The notes: generated from the letters alone by a model not told the origin. Counted from the stretch's first letter, positions 1-9,090 are shown. The stretch is DNA of 42,038 nucleotides from Methanobrevibacter sp. (GCF_017468685.1 NZ_JAFUHT010000020.1:1-42038); one strand, 5' to 3'. Program-made: numbers and translations.

Positions 1-919
1 ACAATCTACAAAACAACTTATAATTCCACAAAAGAATTAATAAACTTGTTTGAAGAAAAATTCTATGACATTATCGAATCAAAATCATTTTATGAAAATT
101 GGCTTGAACTAAATGGTATAAACTTTTAGAGAAAAACTATAAACAAGATTTAATATTTGATATTAACGAGAACGGATTTGAAAATGTTATTAATCAAAGG
201 CAGCGAAAAAAATTTGTCCTTTCATTAAAAAATACTCCAAATATTCAAATGAATTTAATGATGTCCTACCAGAGAAAATTGATAAAAATTTATATAATGA
301 AATATTATGGGAAATATTTTCATTTGAGTTGCAATTTGAAGTAACTGGGATTGTCATTGTTGGATATAATTATCAAAGTCATTATCCATCATTTTTTGAA
401 ATTGAACTTTACTATAATGAAAATGGTAAAATTATTCATGAAGTGATTGATTCTGTTATTGATTCAAAAGAACCAATTGTAAAAGTTTTTGCCATTAATG
501 AAGAAGCATATGCTTTCATAACTGGTGTTAATGAAGATTTTAATGAGTTTATTTTGAGATATATTCTTGATGCAAACGAAGCAATAGTGAATAATTTAAA
601 ATTTGATTTAGAAAAAGAGAAGATTGAAAATATTGATAAAATTATTGAGTTTCTCAAAATTGAACAAGAAAATGAGTTTTCAAAAATTCCAAAATATATT
701 GAAAACTTTAGATTAGATGCACTAGAAAATACTTCATACTCTATAGAAAATCTTCCTAAATGGCTACTTTGTCTTTTTGCAGATATTTTAATTAGGTTAA
801 CTGCAATTAAACAAAGAACAAGTTCTGAAATTGAGTCTGTTAGTGTAGATACTGATATTTTAGTCATGACAAAAATAAATGGACTTGAATGGTTAAAAAA
901 CTATGAAGAAATACTTTAA
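1..919 (+). pseudogene. Frameshifted, 5'-truncated gene; possible relative of an uncharacterised bacterial proteasome-like family
   Basis: Three consecutive pieces in three plus-strand frames read as one protein. Frame 1 is open from the window edge to a TAG at 127-129. Frame 3 is open from about 112 to 341. Frame 2 is open from 194 to the stop at 919. Each switch is explained by loss of one base, the first near the T4 run at 124-127 and the second at the A7 run at 206-212. The only annotatable intact part begins at a TTG at 329 (196 residues) and has no ribosome binding site. The motifs GIVIVGY..(..)..YPS and, near the C terminus, ADILIRLTAIKQRTSS followed by VDTDILVMTK resemble, from memory, an uncharacterised family with an N-terminal Ntn-hydrolase (HslV-like) fold. 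I could not verify this. The N terminus lies outside the window. Two sequencing errors in homopolymers are an alternative to real decay. Confidence 0.5.
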
Positions 920-958
920 ATATTATAAAAATCAAATTATTGATAGTAGGCGATTAAT

Positions 959-1084
959 ATGAATTTTGTACCAAAGGAAAAATCAAAAGCAACTATAAAT
1001 AAACTTCTTGAAAAGCGTCGAATGGAACGTGAAGAGGAAATGGATAAAAAACGTAAAAATAGTAGTTTAATAAATGATGAATGA
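959..1084 (+). CDS. Small basic/acidic helical protein, 41 residues, unknown
   Basis: ATG at 959 with the purine-rich GGCGAT at 950-955 as a plausible ribosome binding site, 39 bases after the decayed gene. The protein is almost entirely charged and helix-forming (NKLLEKRRMEREEEMDKK), with no membrane segment. It could be a small partner of the preceding gene or just a remnant ORF. Nothing more can be said about function. The opposite-strand ORF over the same bases is a low-complexity shadow. Confidence 0.4.
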   Translation: MNFVPKEKSKATINKLLEKRRMEREEEMDKKRKNSSLINDE

Positions 1085-1163
1085 TATTTCTCAAAATAGA
1101 TGGTGAGGGTTTTTCTCAAGAATTAAAATTAAATAACATCACTTAGAAATAATGTAAAAAGAT

Positions 1164-1697
1164 TTAATCCACATAGTGGATGTAATCTTCTTTTCTAGGA
1201 AGTGGCTTTGGCGCTTCCATATCAGGATATCCTAAAACAACATGTCCGATTCCATCATATCTTTCAGGAATTCCCCATTCTTTTAAAAGTTCCTTTCCTT
1301 TTTCGCTACTGAATTCATCATATGCCCGGTGAATCCAGCATGACCCGACACCAACTGCATGAGCTGCATTTACTAAAACTGCTAAAACGCTTGCACCATC
1401 TTCCTTCCATGTTGGCATTTCAGAATCGGCCAATACAATTAAAAGGGTTTTTGCACCATAGAACGGATCCATATCATCAGGTACAGGAACCGGGAAAAAG
1501 CTTCTGTTCCATGCGGAAAATTCCTTAATCTTTTCTGGATTTTGAATCACGACTATTTTTGGAGATTGTTTTCCCTGTCCGGTTGGCGCATATGTTCCTG
1601 CTTCCAGGATTGTTTTTAAATCCTCGTCTGCGATTTGTTTGTCTTTGAATTTTCTGATGCTTCTTCTTGTTTTAAGGTTTTTAATTGTTTCGTTCAT
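1164..1697 (-). CDS. Nitroreductase-family FMN oxidoreductase
   Basis: A 177-residue protein typical in length for the nitroreductase family. These are flavin enzymes that use NAD(P)H to reduce nitro compounds, quinones or other electrophiles in the cytoplasm. The N terminus has the FMN-phosphate-binding signature RRSIRKF (residues 11-17). It is followed by the conserved segment around EAGTYAPTGQGKQ and, in the second half, GVGSCWIHRAYDEF and IGHVVLGYP, all diagnostic of the fold. The start overlaps the stop of the upstream MarR gene by four bases (ATGA), so it is translationally coupled and is the third gene of the MATE-marR-nitroreductase operon. A role in detoxifying or modifying the compound sensed by the MarR protein is an inference. 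The true substrate cannot be read from sequence. Confidence 0.9.
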   Translation of the reverse strand: MNETIKNLKTRRSIRKFKDKQIADEDLKTILEAGTYAPTGQGKQSPKIVVIQNPEKIKEFSAWNRSFFPVPVPDDMDPFYGAKTLLIVLADSEMPTWKEDGASVLAVLVNAAHAVGVGSCWIHRAYDEFSSEKGKELLKEWGIPERYDGIGHVVLGYPDMEAPKPLPRKEDYIHYVD

Positions 1698-2113
1698 AGT
1701 ATAATCTCCTCTGATATTTTTCTAAGAGTTTTTAAATAATCATCATATTTATCTTTGCCGATTATCCCTTTTATCTTTTCATCCCATTCTTCATCATAAT
1801 CCATCACTTTTTGTGCAGTTTCTGCACCTTTTCTGGTTACTTTAATGATTTTTGTCCTCTTATCAGGTATTCTTTCAATGAATCCCTTATCTTCAAGTTT
1901 TTTAAGGTTTCTTGTTATGGTGCTTTCGTTTAAATGAAAGCTTTGTGCCAGCTGCTCCTGTATGATTCCTTCATTGTTGTAGATTTTAATCAGCAATGGG
2001 TAAAGGCCGAAACTTAAGTTTTCAGCTTTTACCTTTTCGTTCAGGTATTTTGCATGCTCTCTGTAGATTATGGAGATGAATGGTACTGTTGGAAGGTTGC
2101 TATCAAGAGGCAT
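1694..2113 (-). CDS. MarR-family transcriptional regulator
   Basis: A 139-residue winged-helix regulator. The recognition helix region reads QLAQSFHLNESTITRNLKKL, followed by a wing with the family-typical DKRTK (D-x-R) turn. The flanking helices would form the dimer interface. MarR proteins usually repress their own operon by binding a palindromic operator and are released by phenolic or similar ligands. Here the gene lies between a MATE exporter (11-base overlap) and a nitroreductase (4-base overlap) on the minus strand. The likely operators are the two palindromes at 3486-3518, which is an inference from position and symmetry. No metal- or cysteine-based sensor motif is evident. Confidence 0.9.
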   Translation of the reverse strand: MPLDSNLPTVPFISIIYREHAKYLNEKVKAENLSFGLYPLLIKIYNNEGIIQEQLAQSFHLNESTITRNLKKLEDKGFIERIPDKRTKIIKVTRKGAETAQKVMDYDEEWDEKIKGIIGKDKYDDYLKTLRKISEEIIL

Positions 2114-3473
2114 TGTCCCGACTCCTTATGAGCTTGTTTATGTATAGTTCAATACATGCATAACATATAAGTGATCCAATTCCTCCTCCCAAAAGCATTC
2201 CGTAGTAGATTCCGGTTTCACCCATGTTGAATATGAATCCCAGCACATATGCAAATATCAGCACTAGGACGAATTCCCTGAAGGTTGTAAGAATAAAGGA
2301 TATTGTTCCTTTTCCAACTCCCTGGAAAACATTACCTGCACTTGCTCCAAATGGTACATAAAGGATGAACAGACACATTATTTGAATAAAACTTGCAATT
2401 AATGGTTCAAGCTGTGCGCTGCTTTCAGAGTATGAAAATACGAATGCAATTTGGTTTGCAAATATATTTAAAATGATTGCAACAATTATGGAAGCTATCA
2501 GTGCTACTTTAACAGCATATCTTGCGGTCACTCTCAGGTTTTCATATTTTCTTGCACCATATGCCACTCCTGCAACGGATATTGATGCAGTTCCGACTCC
2601 TATTGCAGGCAACATTCCGATGTTTATTATTCTCCATCCTGCAGTATAAACCGCTACTGCCACTGGGCCTGAAACGAGTGTGAGCATGAAATTGACCACT
2701 ATGGTTAATGCAGATAATATTAATTGCTCAAGACTTGCAGGAATTCCTACAACTAAAATGTCCTTATACATTGACAGGTTATTGTGGAAGTATTTTTTTC
2801 CGTATTTAAGGTATGTGTCTTTTTTGATTAGCATCCAATAAAGCATAGCTATTATTGAAAGTATATGTGCTAGAACGGTTGCCCATGCTGCACCGGCCAC
2901 TCCAAGATTGAGGGTGTATATGAAAATAGGGTCTATGCACATGTTAATTACTGCTGTTATGGCTATTGGTATTGTTGCCCTTTTGACATCTCCTTCAGCT
3001 CTGAATGCTCCTCCGAATATTGGTGGAAGAAGCATTGCAAATGAAAATGAGAATATGATGATTCCATATTCCATTGCATAATTTAAAACACTGCTTGCAC
3101 CCATTATGTTAAGTAATGGCTCTAAAAATACCAATAATATTATTGAAACTATTATTGATAGAATTATTCCCAAAATCAGGTTGTGTATTGCGGCATTGTT
3201 TGCGGAAGCCGTATCTTCAGCTCCAATGTAACGTGAAATCAGTGAGTTACCACCTGCTCCGATTCCGTTTCCGATTCCTACTAAAACCATGAATAGTGGG
3301 GTGATGTATCCCAGTGCTGCTAATGGTTCTGCTCCAAGTCCTGCAACCCATATACTGTCAATAATATTGTTTGCAAAGATTAAAAACATGCTGGCTATAA
3401 TTGGTAGTGATAATTTGTTTATAGCTTTTTTTGGATCTCCTGTTATCATTTCTATATTTTCATTTTTTTCCAT
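2103..3473 (-). CDS. MATE-family multidrug/solute exporter
   Basis: A 456-residue polytopic inner-membrane protein of the expected MATE length, with about twelve hydrophobic segments in two similar halves. Family features include the N-terminal PIIASMFLIFANNIIDSIWV stretch and GIGNGIGAGGNSLISRYIGA in the first half. An equivalent GVGTASISVAGVAYGA lies in the second half. MATE proteins expel cationic drugs or metabolites in exchange for Na+ or H+. The ATG at 3473 has a strong AGAGGT ribosome site (3479-3484 on the plus strand). It is the first gene of a regulated operon with a MarR protein and a nitroreductase, which suggests efflux of a toxic compound that the reductase can also act on. Confidence 0.93.
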   Translation of the reverse strand: MEKNENIEMITGDPKKAINKLSLPIIASMFLIFANNIIDSIWVAGLGAEPLAALGYITPLFMVLVGIGNGIGAGGNSLISRYIGAEDTASANNAAIHNLILGIILSIIVSIILLVFLEPLLNIMGASSVLNYAMEYGIIIFSFSFAMLLPPIFGGAFRAEGDVKRATIPIAITAVINMCIDPIFIYTLNLGVAGAAWATVLAHILSIIAMLYWMLIKKDTYLKYGKKYFHNNLSMYKDILVVGIPASLEQLILSALTIVVNFMLTLVSGPVAVAVYTAGWRIINIGMLPAIGVGTASISVAGVAYGARKYENLRVTARYAVKVALIASIIVAIILNIFANQIAFVFSYSESSAQLEPLIASFIQIMCLFILYVPFGASAGNVFQGVGKGTISFILTTFREFVLVLIFAYVLGFIFNMGETGIYYGMLLGGGIGSLICYACIELYINKLIRSRDNAS

Positions 3474-3485
3474 AATTTACCTCTC

Positions 3486-3518
3486 TTGCATATGCAACTA
3501 TACTCTTGTATATGCAAG
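3486..3518 (-). promoter_or_regulatory. Tandem palindromic operator, probably for the MarR regulator
   Basis: Two near-identical palindromes stand in tandem: TTGCATATGCAA at 3486-3497 and CTTGTATATGCAAG at 3505-3518. Their centres are 20 bp apart, close to two helical turns. A TATA-like element (TTTAAATA on the minus strand, 3525-3532) places the expected transcription start near 3503. One palindrome therefore sits between TATA box and start, and the other lies just downstream and next to the ribosome site of the MATE gene. This is a classic repressor arrangement. The partner is inferred to be the MarR protein encoded in the same operon. Confidence 0.75.
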
Positions 3519-3586
3519 TGTTAGTATTTAAAGTTAATGTTAAATATTTTTAAAAATATACTTTAACTTAATAGGAGATTCATATC

Positions 3587-4897
3587 ATGAAAGTTTTAGT
3601 TGTTGGGACTGGTGCCCGTGAACATGCAATCGCTGATGCCCTAAAGGATGATGTTGAATTATATGTTTACATGAGTAAGATTAACCCTGGAATGAGCAAA
3701 ATTGCTGAATTCAAGCAAGGTGATGAAGGTGAAGTTGAAAAAGTAGCTGAATATGCAGTTGAAAATGACATTGACATTGCATTCATCGGCCCTGAAGCAC
3801 CGCTCGGAAAAGGAATTGTTGATGAACTTCAGAAAAATGGAATTAAATGTGTTGGACCAACCCAAAGCGCAGCACGTATCGAAACCGATAAGTCATTTAT
3901 GAGAAAGCTCTTTGAAGACTACAAAATCGAGGGGTCATTGATTTATAAAGTATTTGACAACTCTGAAGATGTATCAGCATTTTTGGATGAGTTTGAACCT
4001 CAGGTAGTAGTAAAACCTGTTGGATTGACAGGCGGTAAAGGTGTAAAGATTGTCGGTGACCATTTAAAAGACAATGAGGAAGCTAAAGAATATTCATGTG
4101 AAGTAATTGACAATGTAATGGGCGGATTTGCTCAGGTAATCATTGAAGAAAGATTAATTGGTGAAGAATTTACAATCCAGGCATTCTGTGATGGTGAACA
4201 CTTGGCTCCAATGCCTGCAGCACAGGATCATCCTCATGCATTTGAAGGAGATGTCGGAGCAATCACTGGTGGGATGGGTTCATACTCTGATGTCGGAGGA
4301 TTATTGCCATTCCTGACTCAGGATGATTATGATAAGGCAGTTAAAATCATGCAAGATACCATTAAAGCTATTGCTGAGGAAGCTGAACCATACAAAGGAA
4401 TCTTATATGGTCAGTTCATGCTCACTGCTGACGGACCTAAATTAATCGAGTATAACGCAAGATTTGGTGATCCTGAAGCAATGAACGTATTGCCTTTACT
4501 TAAAACACCATTGGCTGAAGTTTGTCAGGCAATCGTTGACGGAACCTTGGATAAAGTGGAATTTGAAGACAAAGCAAGTGTGTGCAAATACATAGTACCT
4601 GACGGATATCCTGAAACAGAGTATGCCGGTGAATTGATTGAAGTTGACGAGGAAGCTATTGAGGAACTTGGCGCAAAAGTATTCTATGCAGCTGTAAGTC
4701 AGGAAGGTGATGGAATTCACTTGTCCGGTTCAAGAGCATTAGGTATAGTGGCTAGCGGTGAATCAATTGAAGAAGCTGAAAAGATAGCTGAAAAGGCATG
4801 TGAATTTGTTAAAGGTAACGTTTACCACAGAAGAGATGTCGGTACTGCTGACCTTGTAAACAAACGTGTCGAACACATGAAAGAAATTTTAAACTAA
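3587..4897 (+). CDS. purD: Phosphoribosylamine-glycine ligase (GAR synthetase)
   Basis: A 436-residue ATP-grasp enzyme of purine biosynthesis that joins glycine to 5-phosphoribosylamine with ATP hydrolysis. The N-terminal domain starts with the PurD motif [11 protein letters not shown] (residues 4-14). The ATP-grasp part contains [13 protein letters not shown] and GGMGSYSD, and the metal-binding end reads [12 protein letters not shown]. The length matches stand-alone PurD. The start has an AGGAG ribosome site at 3573-3577. It is apparently monocistronic: a 9-bp hairpin with T-tract follows at its stop codon, and the divergent gene upstream is the MATE operon. Confidence 0.97.
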   Translation: MKVLVVGTGAREHAIADALKDDVELYVYMSKINPGMSKIAEFKQGDEGEVEKVAEYAVENDIDIAFIGPEAPLGKGIVDELQKNGIKCVGPTQSAARIETDKSFMRKLFEDYKIEGSLIYKVFDNSEDVSAFLDEFEPQVVVKPVGLTGGKGVKIVGDHLKDNEEAKEYSCEVIDNVMGGFAQVIIEERLIGEEFTIQAFCDGEHLAPMPAAQDHPHAFEGDVGAITGGMGSYSDVGGLLPFLTQDDYDKAVKIMQDTIKAIAEEAEPYKGILYGQFMLTADGPKLIEYNARFGDPEAMNVLPLLKTPLAEVCQAIVDGTLDKVEFEDKASVCKYIVPDGYPETEYAGELIEVDEEAIEELGAKVFYAAVSQEGDGIHLSGSRALGIVASGESIEEAEKIAEKACEFVKGNVYHRRDVGTADLVNKRVEHMKEILN

Positions 4898-4917
4898 ATT
4901 TCTTTTCTCTTTTTTTT
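4881..4917 (+). terminator. Hairpin plus T-tract terminator at the end of purD
   Basis: AAGAAATTT (4881-4889) and AAATTTCTT (4896-4904) form a perfect 9-bp inverted repeat with a 6-base loop. The purD TAA starts at the edge of the loop. A T-rich run (4903-4917) follows immediately. Confidence 0.7.
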
Positions 4918-4961
4918 AAGGTGATATTATCAAAAGGCAAGATTTTGAGATACCTCCAGAT

Positions 4962-5747
4962 TTGAGAAATTACATCAATTCTGAACTTACAGACATGGCC
5001 GATGAGATGGATGATGAAGATATTCAAAAAATCAAAAATCTTACAAATGAGCTGAAGGAGAAATACTCAAAAAATCAGGCTGTAGAAGACAAAGTTGATA
5101 ATATCAAAACCAGTTTTTATGAAAGATTCAAGCAATCTTTTGAAAGGGATGTTGATATAGATCCAGGAAGACTGTTGGGACTTACTGACGGAATTTTTGG
5201 AATGGTAATGACCCTTTTGGTTTTTGGAATGGCATTACCTGAAATACAGCTTTTGACATATGGTGATTTTATAGGTTTTATTTATTCAATTGCCCCTACC
5301 TTTGGTGTTACTCTGGTCAGTTTCATTCTTGTCAGTTCCTTTTGGGTATATCATCATGAATTTATCAAAATCAATAATTTAAATATTCCTTACTTATGGG
5401 CCAATATTTTGTATTTGGCATCCATTTCATTTATTCCATTTTCAACTTCAATAATTGGTAACTATTCTCATTTTTTCCTAGCTGAAGTGATTTTTGGGAT
5501 AAATATATTGATTACAATAGTCTTATTTATACTCATGTTTGCCTATGCATATAATAGAGGATTTTTGGAAAAAATGCCTTCCAAAGAGGAGAGAAAATAC
5601 ATTTACAATACATTTTTCATCATTATGGGCTTGACTGTATGTGTAAATCTTTTGGATTTCAATATATCCAGTAATTTCATTTACCTGTTCCTATTGGTTC
5701 CTGTGATATCCACATTAAGGGATATCAATTTTAGAATGAAGTCATAG
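4962..5747 (+). CDS. TMEM175-family (DUF1211) membrane channel-like protein
   Basis: A 261-residue protein with a charged N-terminal region of about 65 residues, rich in helix-forming acidic and lysine residues, followed by six hydrophobic segments. The first segment carries the family signature in variant form: GRLLGLTDGIFG at 69-80, where TMEM175 proteins have RxxxFSD. The segments SSFWVYHHEFIKINN and LASISFIPFSTS further downstream also fit this potassium-permeable channel family. The TTG at 4962 has no ribosome site. In-frame codons extend upstream to 4920, and AGGTGAT (4919-4925) is spaced exactly right for an ATC at 4929, so the real protein may begin there with 11 more residues. Ion selectivity cannot be inferred. 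Confidence 0.85.
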   Translation: MRNYINSELTDMADEMDDEDIQKIKNLTNELKEKYSKNQAVEDKVDNIKTSFYERFKQSFERDVDIDPGRLLGLTDGIFGMVMTLLVFGMALPEIQLLTYGDFIGFIYSIAPTFGVTLVSFILVSSFWVYHHEFIKINNLNIPYLWANILYLASISFIPFSTSIIGNYSHFFLAEVIFGINILITIVLFILMFAYAYNRGFLEKMPSKEERKYIYNTFFIIMGLTVCVNLLDFNISSNFIYLFLLVPVISTLRDINFRMKS

Positions 5748-5810
5748 AAACATTTAATATATATTAACAAAAGATATTTATTTTTATTATATTTTAAAGG
5801 GGAATTTTAA

Positions 5811-6719
5811 ATGGCCAGTTTATTATCTGTTAGTGATATTAAAGAAGATGTGAAATACATTCTTGATTTAGCTAGTAAAATCAAAGCAGGCGAAGTTGAG
5901 GAAAAGCCTCTTGAAGGCAAAACATTAGCAATGATTTTTCAGAAATCATCAACAAGAACAAGAGTTTCTTTTGATGTTGGAATGTATCAGTTAGGCGGAA
6001 GAGCAATCTTTTTATCTTCAAATGATTTGCAGATGGGTAGAGGAGAGCCAATTTTAGACACTGCAAAAGTTTTAAGCCGTTTCGTTGATGGAATAATGAT
6101 TCGTGCAATTAAACATTCTGATGTTGAAGAGCTGGCTGAACATGCTGACGTGCCTGTTATTAACGGACTGACTGACCTTGAACATCCTTGCCAAGCACTC
6201 GCCGACATGTTGACAATAAAGGAACATTTAGGTGATTGGGAAGGTAAAAAAATCTGTTTTGTTGGTGATGGAAATAATGTATCCAATTCCCTTTTATTAA
6301 TTGCTCCGTTACTAGGAATGGACATGTCTTTAGCTTGTCCTAAAGGTTATGAACCTGCCGAAGAAATTGTTAAAACTGCTCAGGAATACGCTGAAGAGAA
6401 CAATACTGAAATCATTATCACTGACGATATTGGTGTTGCCCTTGAAAATGTTGATGCGGTATTCACTGACGTTTGGGTTAGTATGGGCGATGAAGCTGAA
6501 GCTAAACAAAGAGAAATTGATTTTGCACCATTCCAGGTTAATAACGATTTAATGAGTCTGGCAAATGATGGAGCTATATTCATGCACTGTTTGCCGGCAA
6601 TCAGAGGTCAGGAAGTAACAAGTGATGTTATTGACGGTCCACAATCTGTTATTTATGATGAGGCTGAAAACAGAATGCATGCCCAAAAGGCTGTTTTATA
6701 TTACTATTTAAAGGATTAG
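5811..6719 (+). CDS. argF: Ornithine carbamoyltransferase
   Basis: A 302-residue transcarbamylase that makes citrulline from ornithine and carbamoyl phosphate in arginine synthesis. The carbamoyl-phosphate loop is SSTRTRVSF (near residue 47). HPCQALADMLT lies in the middle. The C-terminal half contains FTDVWVSMGDE and the HCLPA ornithine-binding motif, which separates it from aspartate transcarbamylase. The length is normal. GGGGAA ahead of the ATG serves as ribosome site. It stands alone, and its TAG is interlocked with the TAA of the convergent zinc-ribbon gene. Confidence 0.97.
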   Translation: MASLLSVSDIKEDVKYILDLASKIKAGEVEEKPLEGKTLAMIFQKSSTRTRVSFDVGMYQLGGRAIFLSSNDLQMGRGEPILDTAKVLSRFVDGIMIRAIKHSDVEELAEHADVPVINGLTDLEHPCQALADMLTIKEHLGDWEGKKICFVGDGNNVSNSLLLIAPLLGMDMSLACPKGYEPAEEIVKTAQEYAEENNTEIIITDDIGVALENVDAVFTDVWVSMGDEAEAKQREIDFAPFQVNNDLMSLANDGAIFMHCLPAIRGQEVTSDVIDGPQSVIYDEAENRMHAQKAVLYYYLKD

Positions 6720-6973
6720 AATCCACTAAATAATGCGGATAGTATAAATACAACAAATAATCCTATACAGCAGCAGGCAATCCAGTTCATTGAATCATTT
6801 TTTGATGAGTTAGTACTGGTTGTAGTTTTTTGATAAGTATTACTATTTTGATTATTGCTTACAGGAGTGTCAATCACTTCTGCTTTTTTTACTTCTTCTT
6901 TTAGTTTAACACCACAATTTCTGCAGAAGACTGCATCATCAGGATTTTCTTCGCCACACTTTCTACAAAACAT
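6716..6973 (-). CDS. Zinc-ribbon protein with C-terminal membrane anchor
   Basis: An 85-residue protein. It has an N-terminal double-CxxC zinc ribbon (CRKCGEENPDDAVFCRNCG, residues 3-21), then a polar linker rich in Ser, Thr, Asn and Gln. A single hydrophobic segment near the C terminus (WIACCCIGLFVVFILSALF) is preceded by no signal peptide, so the ribbon probably faces the cytoplasm as in tail-anchored proteins. The ribosome site AAGGTGGA lies inside the end of the upstream DUF2085 gene, which it overlaps by 11 bases, so the two are coupled. The function is unknown, and the ribbon type is too generic to name a partner. Confidence 0.8.
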   Translation of the reverse strand: MFCRKCGEENPDDAVFCRNCGVKLKEEVKKAEVIDTPVSNNQNSNTYQKTTTSTNSSKNDSMNWIACCCIGLFVVFILSALFSGF

Positions 6974-7295
6974 TCAAAATCCACCTTAAAATTATTTTTA
7001 AAAAGATTATTAAACCTATTCCACCTATAAATCCGGTTATAAATCTTAAAGTATTTGTACTTTCTCTTGGGCCAAAATACTGTGTAACACCATCAATTGC
7101 CACAGGAACCATCAGAATCATTGAAATAAGTAACATTTTAATGTCATATGTATGTTTAAAAAAGATATGCACTATTAAATAGGCTGCCAGTCCAGTATAA
7201 AAACCGGTGCATCTTGCACAGACTGGAAACTGATGACCTTTAATAAAAAAACTCCTTTCAGGGATTCGATGGCAGATATATTTGGTAATGTTCAT
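6963..7295 (-). CDS. DUF2085 family membrane protein
   Basis: A 110-residue protein that opens with the DUF2085 pattern: CHRIPERSF (residues 8-16) followed by PVCARCTGFYTG (about 24-35). Three hydrophobic segments follow, and a conserved polar turn DGVTQYFGPRES lies between the second and third. The cysteines and histidine suggest a metal site at the membrane, an inference from the conserved residues. The family has no known function. It is the first gene of a two-gene minus-strand unit with the zinc-ribbon protein. Confidence 0.85.
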   Translation of the reverse strand: MNITKYICHRIPERSFFIKGHQFPVCARCTGFYTGLAAYLIVHIFFKHTYDIKMLLISMILMVPVAIDGVTQYFGPRESTNTLRFITGFIGGIGLIIFLKIILRWILNVL

Positions 7296-7395
7296 TTTTT
7301 TTCAACACACTTTATCAACATTAATGTTAATTCAATAATTATATATATTTTTGTATTCATATTTTATCTTATAATATATAAAAAAGGTTATTACA

Positions 7396-9090
7396 ATGAG
7401 AGGCGGAGAAGCGATAATAGAATCCCTCAAAAATATGGGGGTTAAAACAATATTTGGTTATCCTGGAGGACAGACCATACCGTTTTATGATATGTTATAT
7501 GATGCAGACATTGATCATATACTGGTAAGACACGAACAGGCCGCAGCTCACGCAGCTGATGGATTTGCAAGAGCATCTGGTCGTGTGGGTGTGTGTTTGG
7601 CAACTTCTGGTCCTGGAGCAACCAATCTTGTAACTGGTATAGGAACAGCTTATATGGATTCTTCTCCTATTGTGGCAATTACTGGTCAAGTTCCTACTCA
7701 TTTAATAGGAAATGATGCATTCCAAGAAGCAGATATCATTGGAATTACAATGCCTATCACTAAACATAGCTATCAGCCAAAAGACCCTGATTTAATCCCA
7801 TCAATGATTAAAACAAGTTTCGAAATTGCTTCAACTGGAAGACCTGGGCCTGTTTTGATTGATGTTCCTAAGGAAGTTCAGGAAGGGGAATTATCCAAAT
7901 TTGACGATTCCTTAATAGAAACTCCGGGTTACAATCCTACAGTTAAAGGAAACATTAGACAGATTAAAAAGGCAGCTAGTTTAATAAAAGAATCTAAAAA
8001 GCCAATGATATTGGCTGGTGCTGGAGTCATTATCTCAAATGCATGCTGTGAATTAAAAACATTGGCAAAAACAATTAATGCACCTGTCATGACTTCACTT
8101 TTAGGTAAAGGAGCATTTGATGAAACTGATGATTTGGCATTGGGTATGCTTGGTATGCATGGAAGAAAGGTTTCCAATGATTACATTAATGAATCTGATT
8201 TATTGATAGCTATTGGTGTAAGATTCTCAGACAGAACCACTGGCAGATTGGATAGTTTCCTGCCTGATACAAAAGTCATTCACATTGATATTGATCCGGC
8301 TGAAATCGGAAAAAATGTTGAAGTAGATTTACCGATTGTTGGAGATGCACGTAACATTTTATCATCTCTAAATGAAGTTTTAAAAGGATATACTGCATCT
8401 GATGAAGTTAATAAATGGGCAGATATGATTAAAGCTAAAAAACATGAGTTGCTTCCACGTGTAACTTATGATGATGTTCCTTTAAAACCTCAAACTGTCA
8501 TAAAGGAAATCGCCGAAGCCCTAACACCTGAATCAATCATAACAACTGATGTAGGTCAAAACCAGATGTGGGCAGCACACTTCTTTGACACTCAAAAACC
8601 TCGCAAGTTCATCTCCTCAGGAGGACTTGGAACAATGGGATTCGGGTTCCCTGCTGCTATCGGTGCTAAGGTGGCATGTCCTGATGATCCTGTCGTATCG
8701 ATCAACGGTGACGGAGGATTTTTAATGGTATGTCAGGAACTTGCAACCGTTCGAGAATATGATTTACCTGTTGTAGCAATTGTATTGGAAAACAGGACTT
8801 TAGGAATGGTATATCAATGGCAAAGTTTATTATATAATGAAAGACACTCACAGACATTGCTTGGAAACAGTCCGGACTTTGTAAAACTCGCAGAAAGTTT
8901 TGGTGTTGCAGGAGTTAGAATTGAAAAACCTGGTGAGACAAAAGAGGCTTTAAGCAAAGCCATTAAAGATAACGAACCTGTCTTATTGAATGTTGTAATC
9001 GACTCTGAAGAGGCATTACCAATGCTTCCGCCTGGAGCCGGAATCAATGAGATGATTGGTGAATATAAACTTGAAAAGGATGTGATTTAA
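7396..9090 (+). CDS. ilvB: Acetolactate synthase, large catalytic subunit
   Basis: A 564-residue thiamine-diphosphate enzyme for the first common step of valine, leucine and isoleucine synthesis, condensing pyruvate with pyruvate or 2-oxobutyrate and releasing CO2. The N-terminal Pyr domain has FGYPGG and the catalytic-glutamate segment VRHEQAAAHAADGFAR. The middle domain carries the FAD-binding features of true acetolactate synthases. The C-terminal PP domain has the GDG...N motif as NGDGGFLMVCQELATV with LENRTLGM. It is directly followed by ilvN (TAA then ATG without gap), a carbonic anhydrase gene and then ilvC. Confidence 0.97.
   Translation: MRGGEAIIESLKNMGVKTIFGYPGGQTIPFYDMLYDADIDHILVRHEQAAAHAADGFARASGRVGVCLATSGPGATNLVTGIGTAYMDSSPIVAITGQVPTHLIGNDAFQEADIIGITMPITKHSYQPKDPDLIPSMIKTSFEIASTGRPGPVLIDVPKEVQEGELSKFDDSLIETPGYNPTVKGNIRQIKKAASLIKESKKPMILAGAGVIISNACCELKTLAKTINAPVMTSLLGKGAFDETDDLALGMLGMHGRKVSNDYINESDLLIAIGVRFSDRTTGRLDSFLPDTKVIHIDIDPAEIGKNVEVDLPIVGDARNILSSLNEVLKGYTASDEVNKWADMIKAKKHELLPRVTYDDVPLKPQTVIKEIAEALTPESIITTDVGQNQMWAAHFFDTQKPRKFISSGGLGTMGFGFPAAIGAKVACPDDPVVSINGDGGFLMVCQELATVREYDLPVVAIVLENRTLGMVYQWQSLLYNERHSQTLLGNSPDFVKLAESFGVAGVRIEKPGETKEALSKAIKDNEPVLLNVVIDSEEALPMLPPGAGINEMIGEYKLEKDVI

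Noticed and set aside
436-867. 143-residue minus-strand ORF
   Set aside because: Ser/Ile/Phe-rich shadow of the plus-strand frames. No ribosome site and no recognisable motif.
937-1119. 60-residue minus-strand ORF over the 41-residue gene
   Set aside because: Low-complexity Ser/Arg/Phe composition typical of antisense to Glu/Lys-rich coding sequence.
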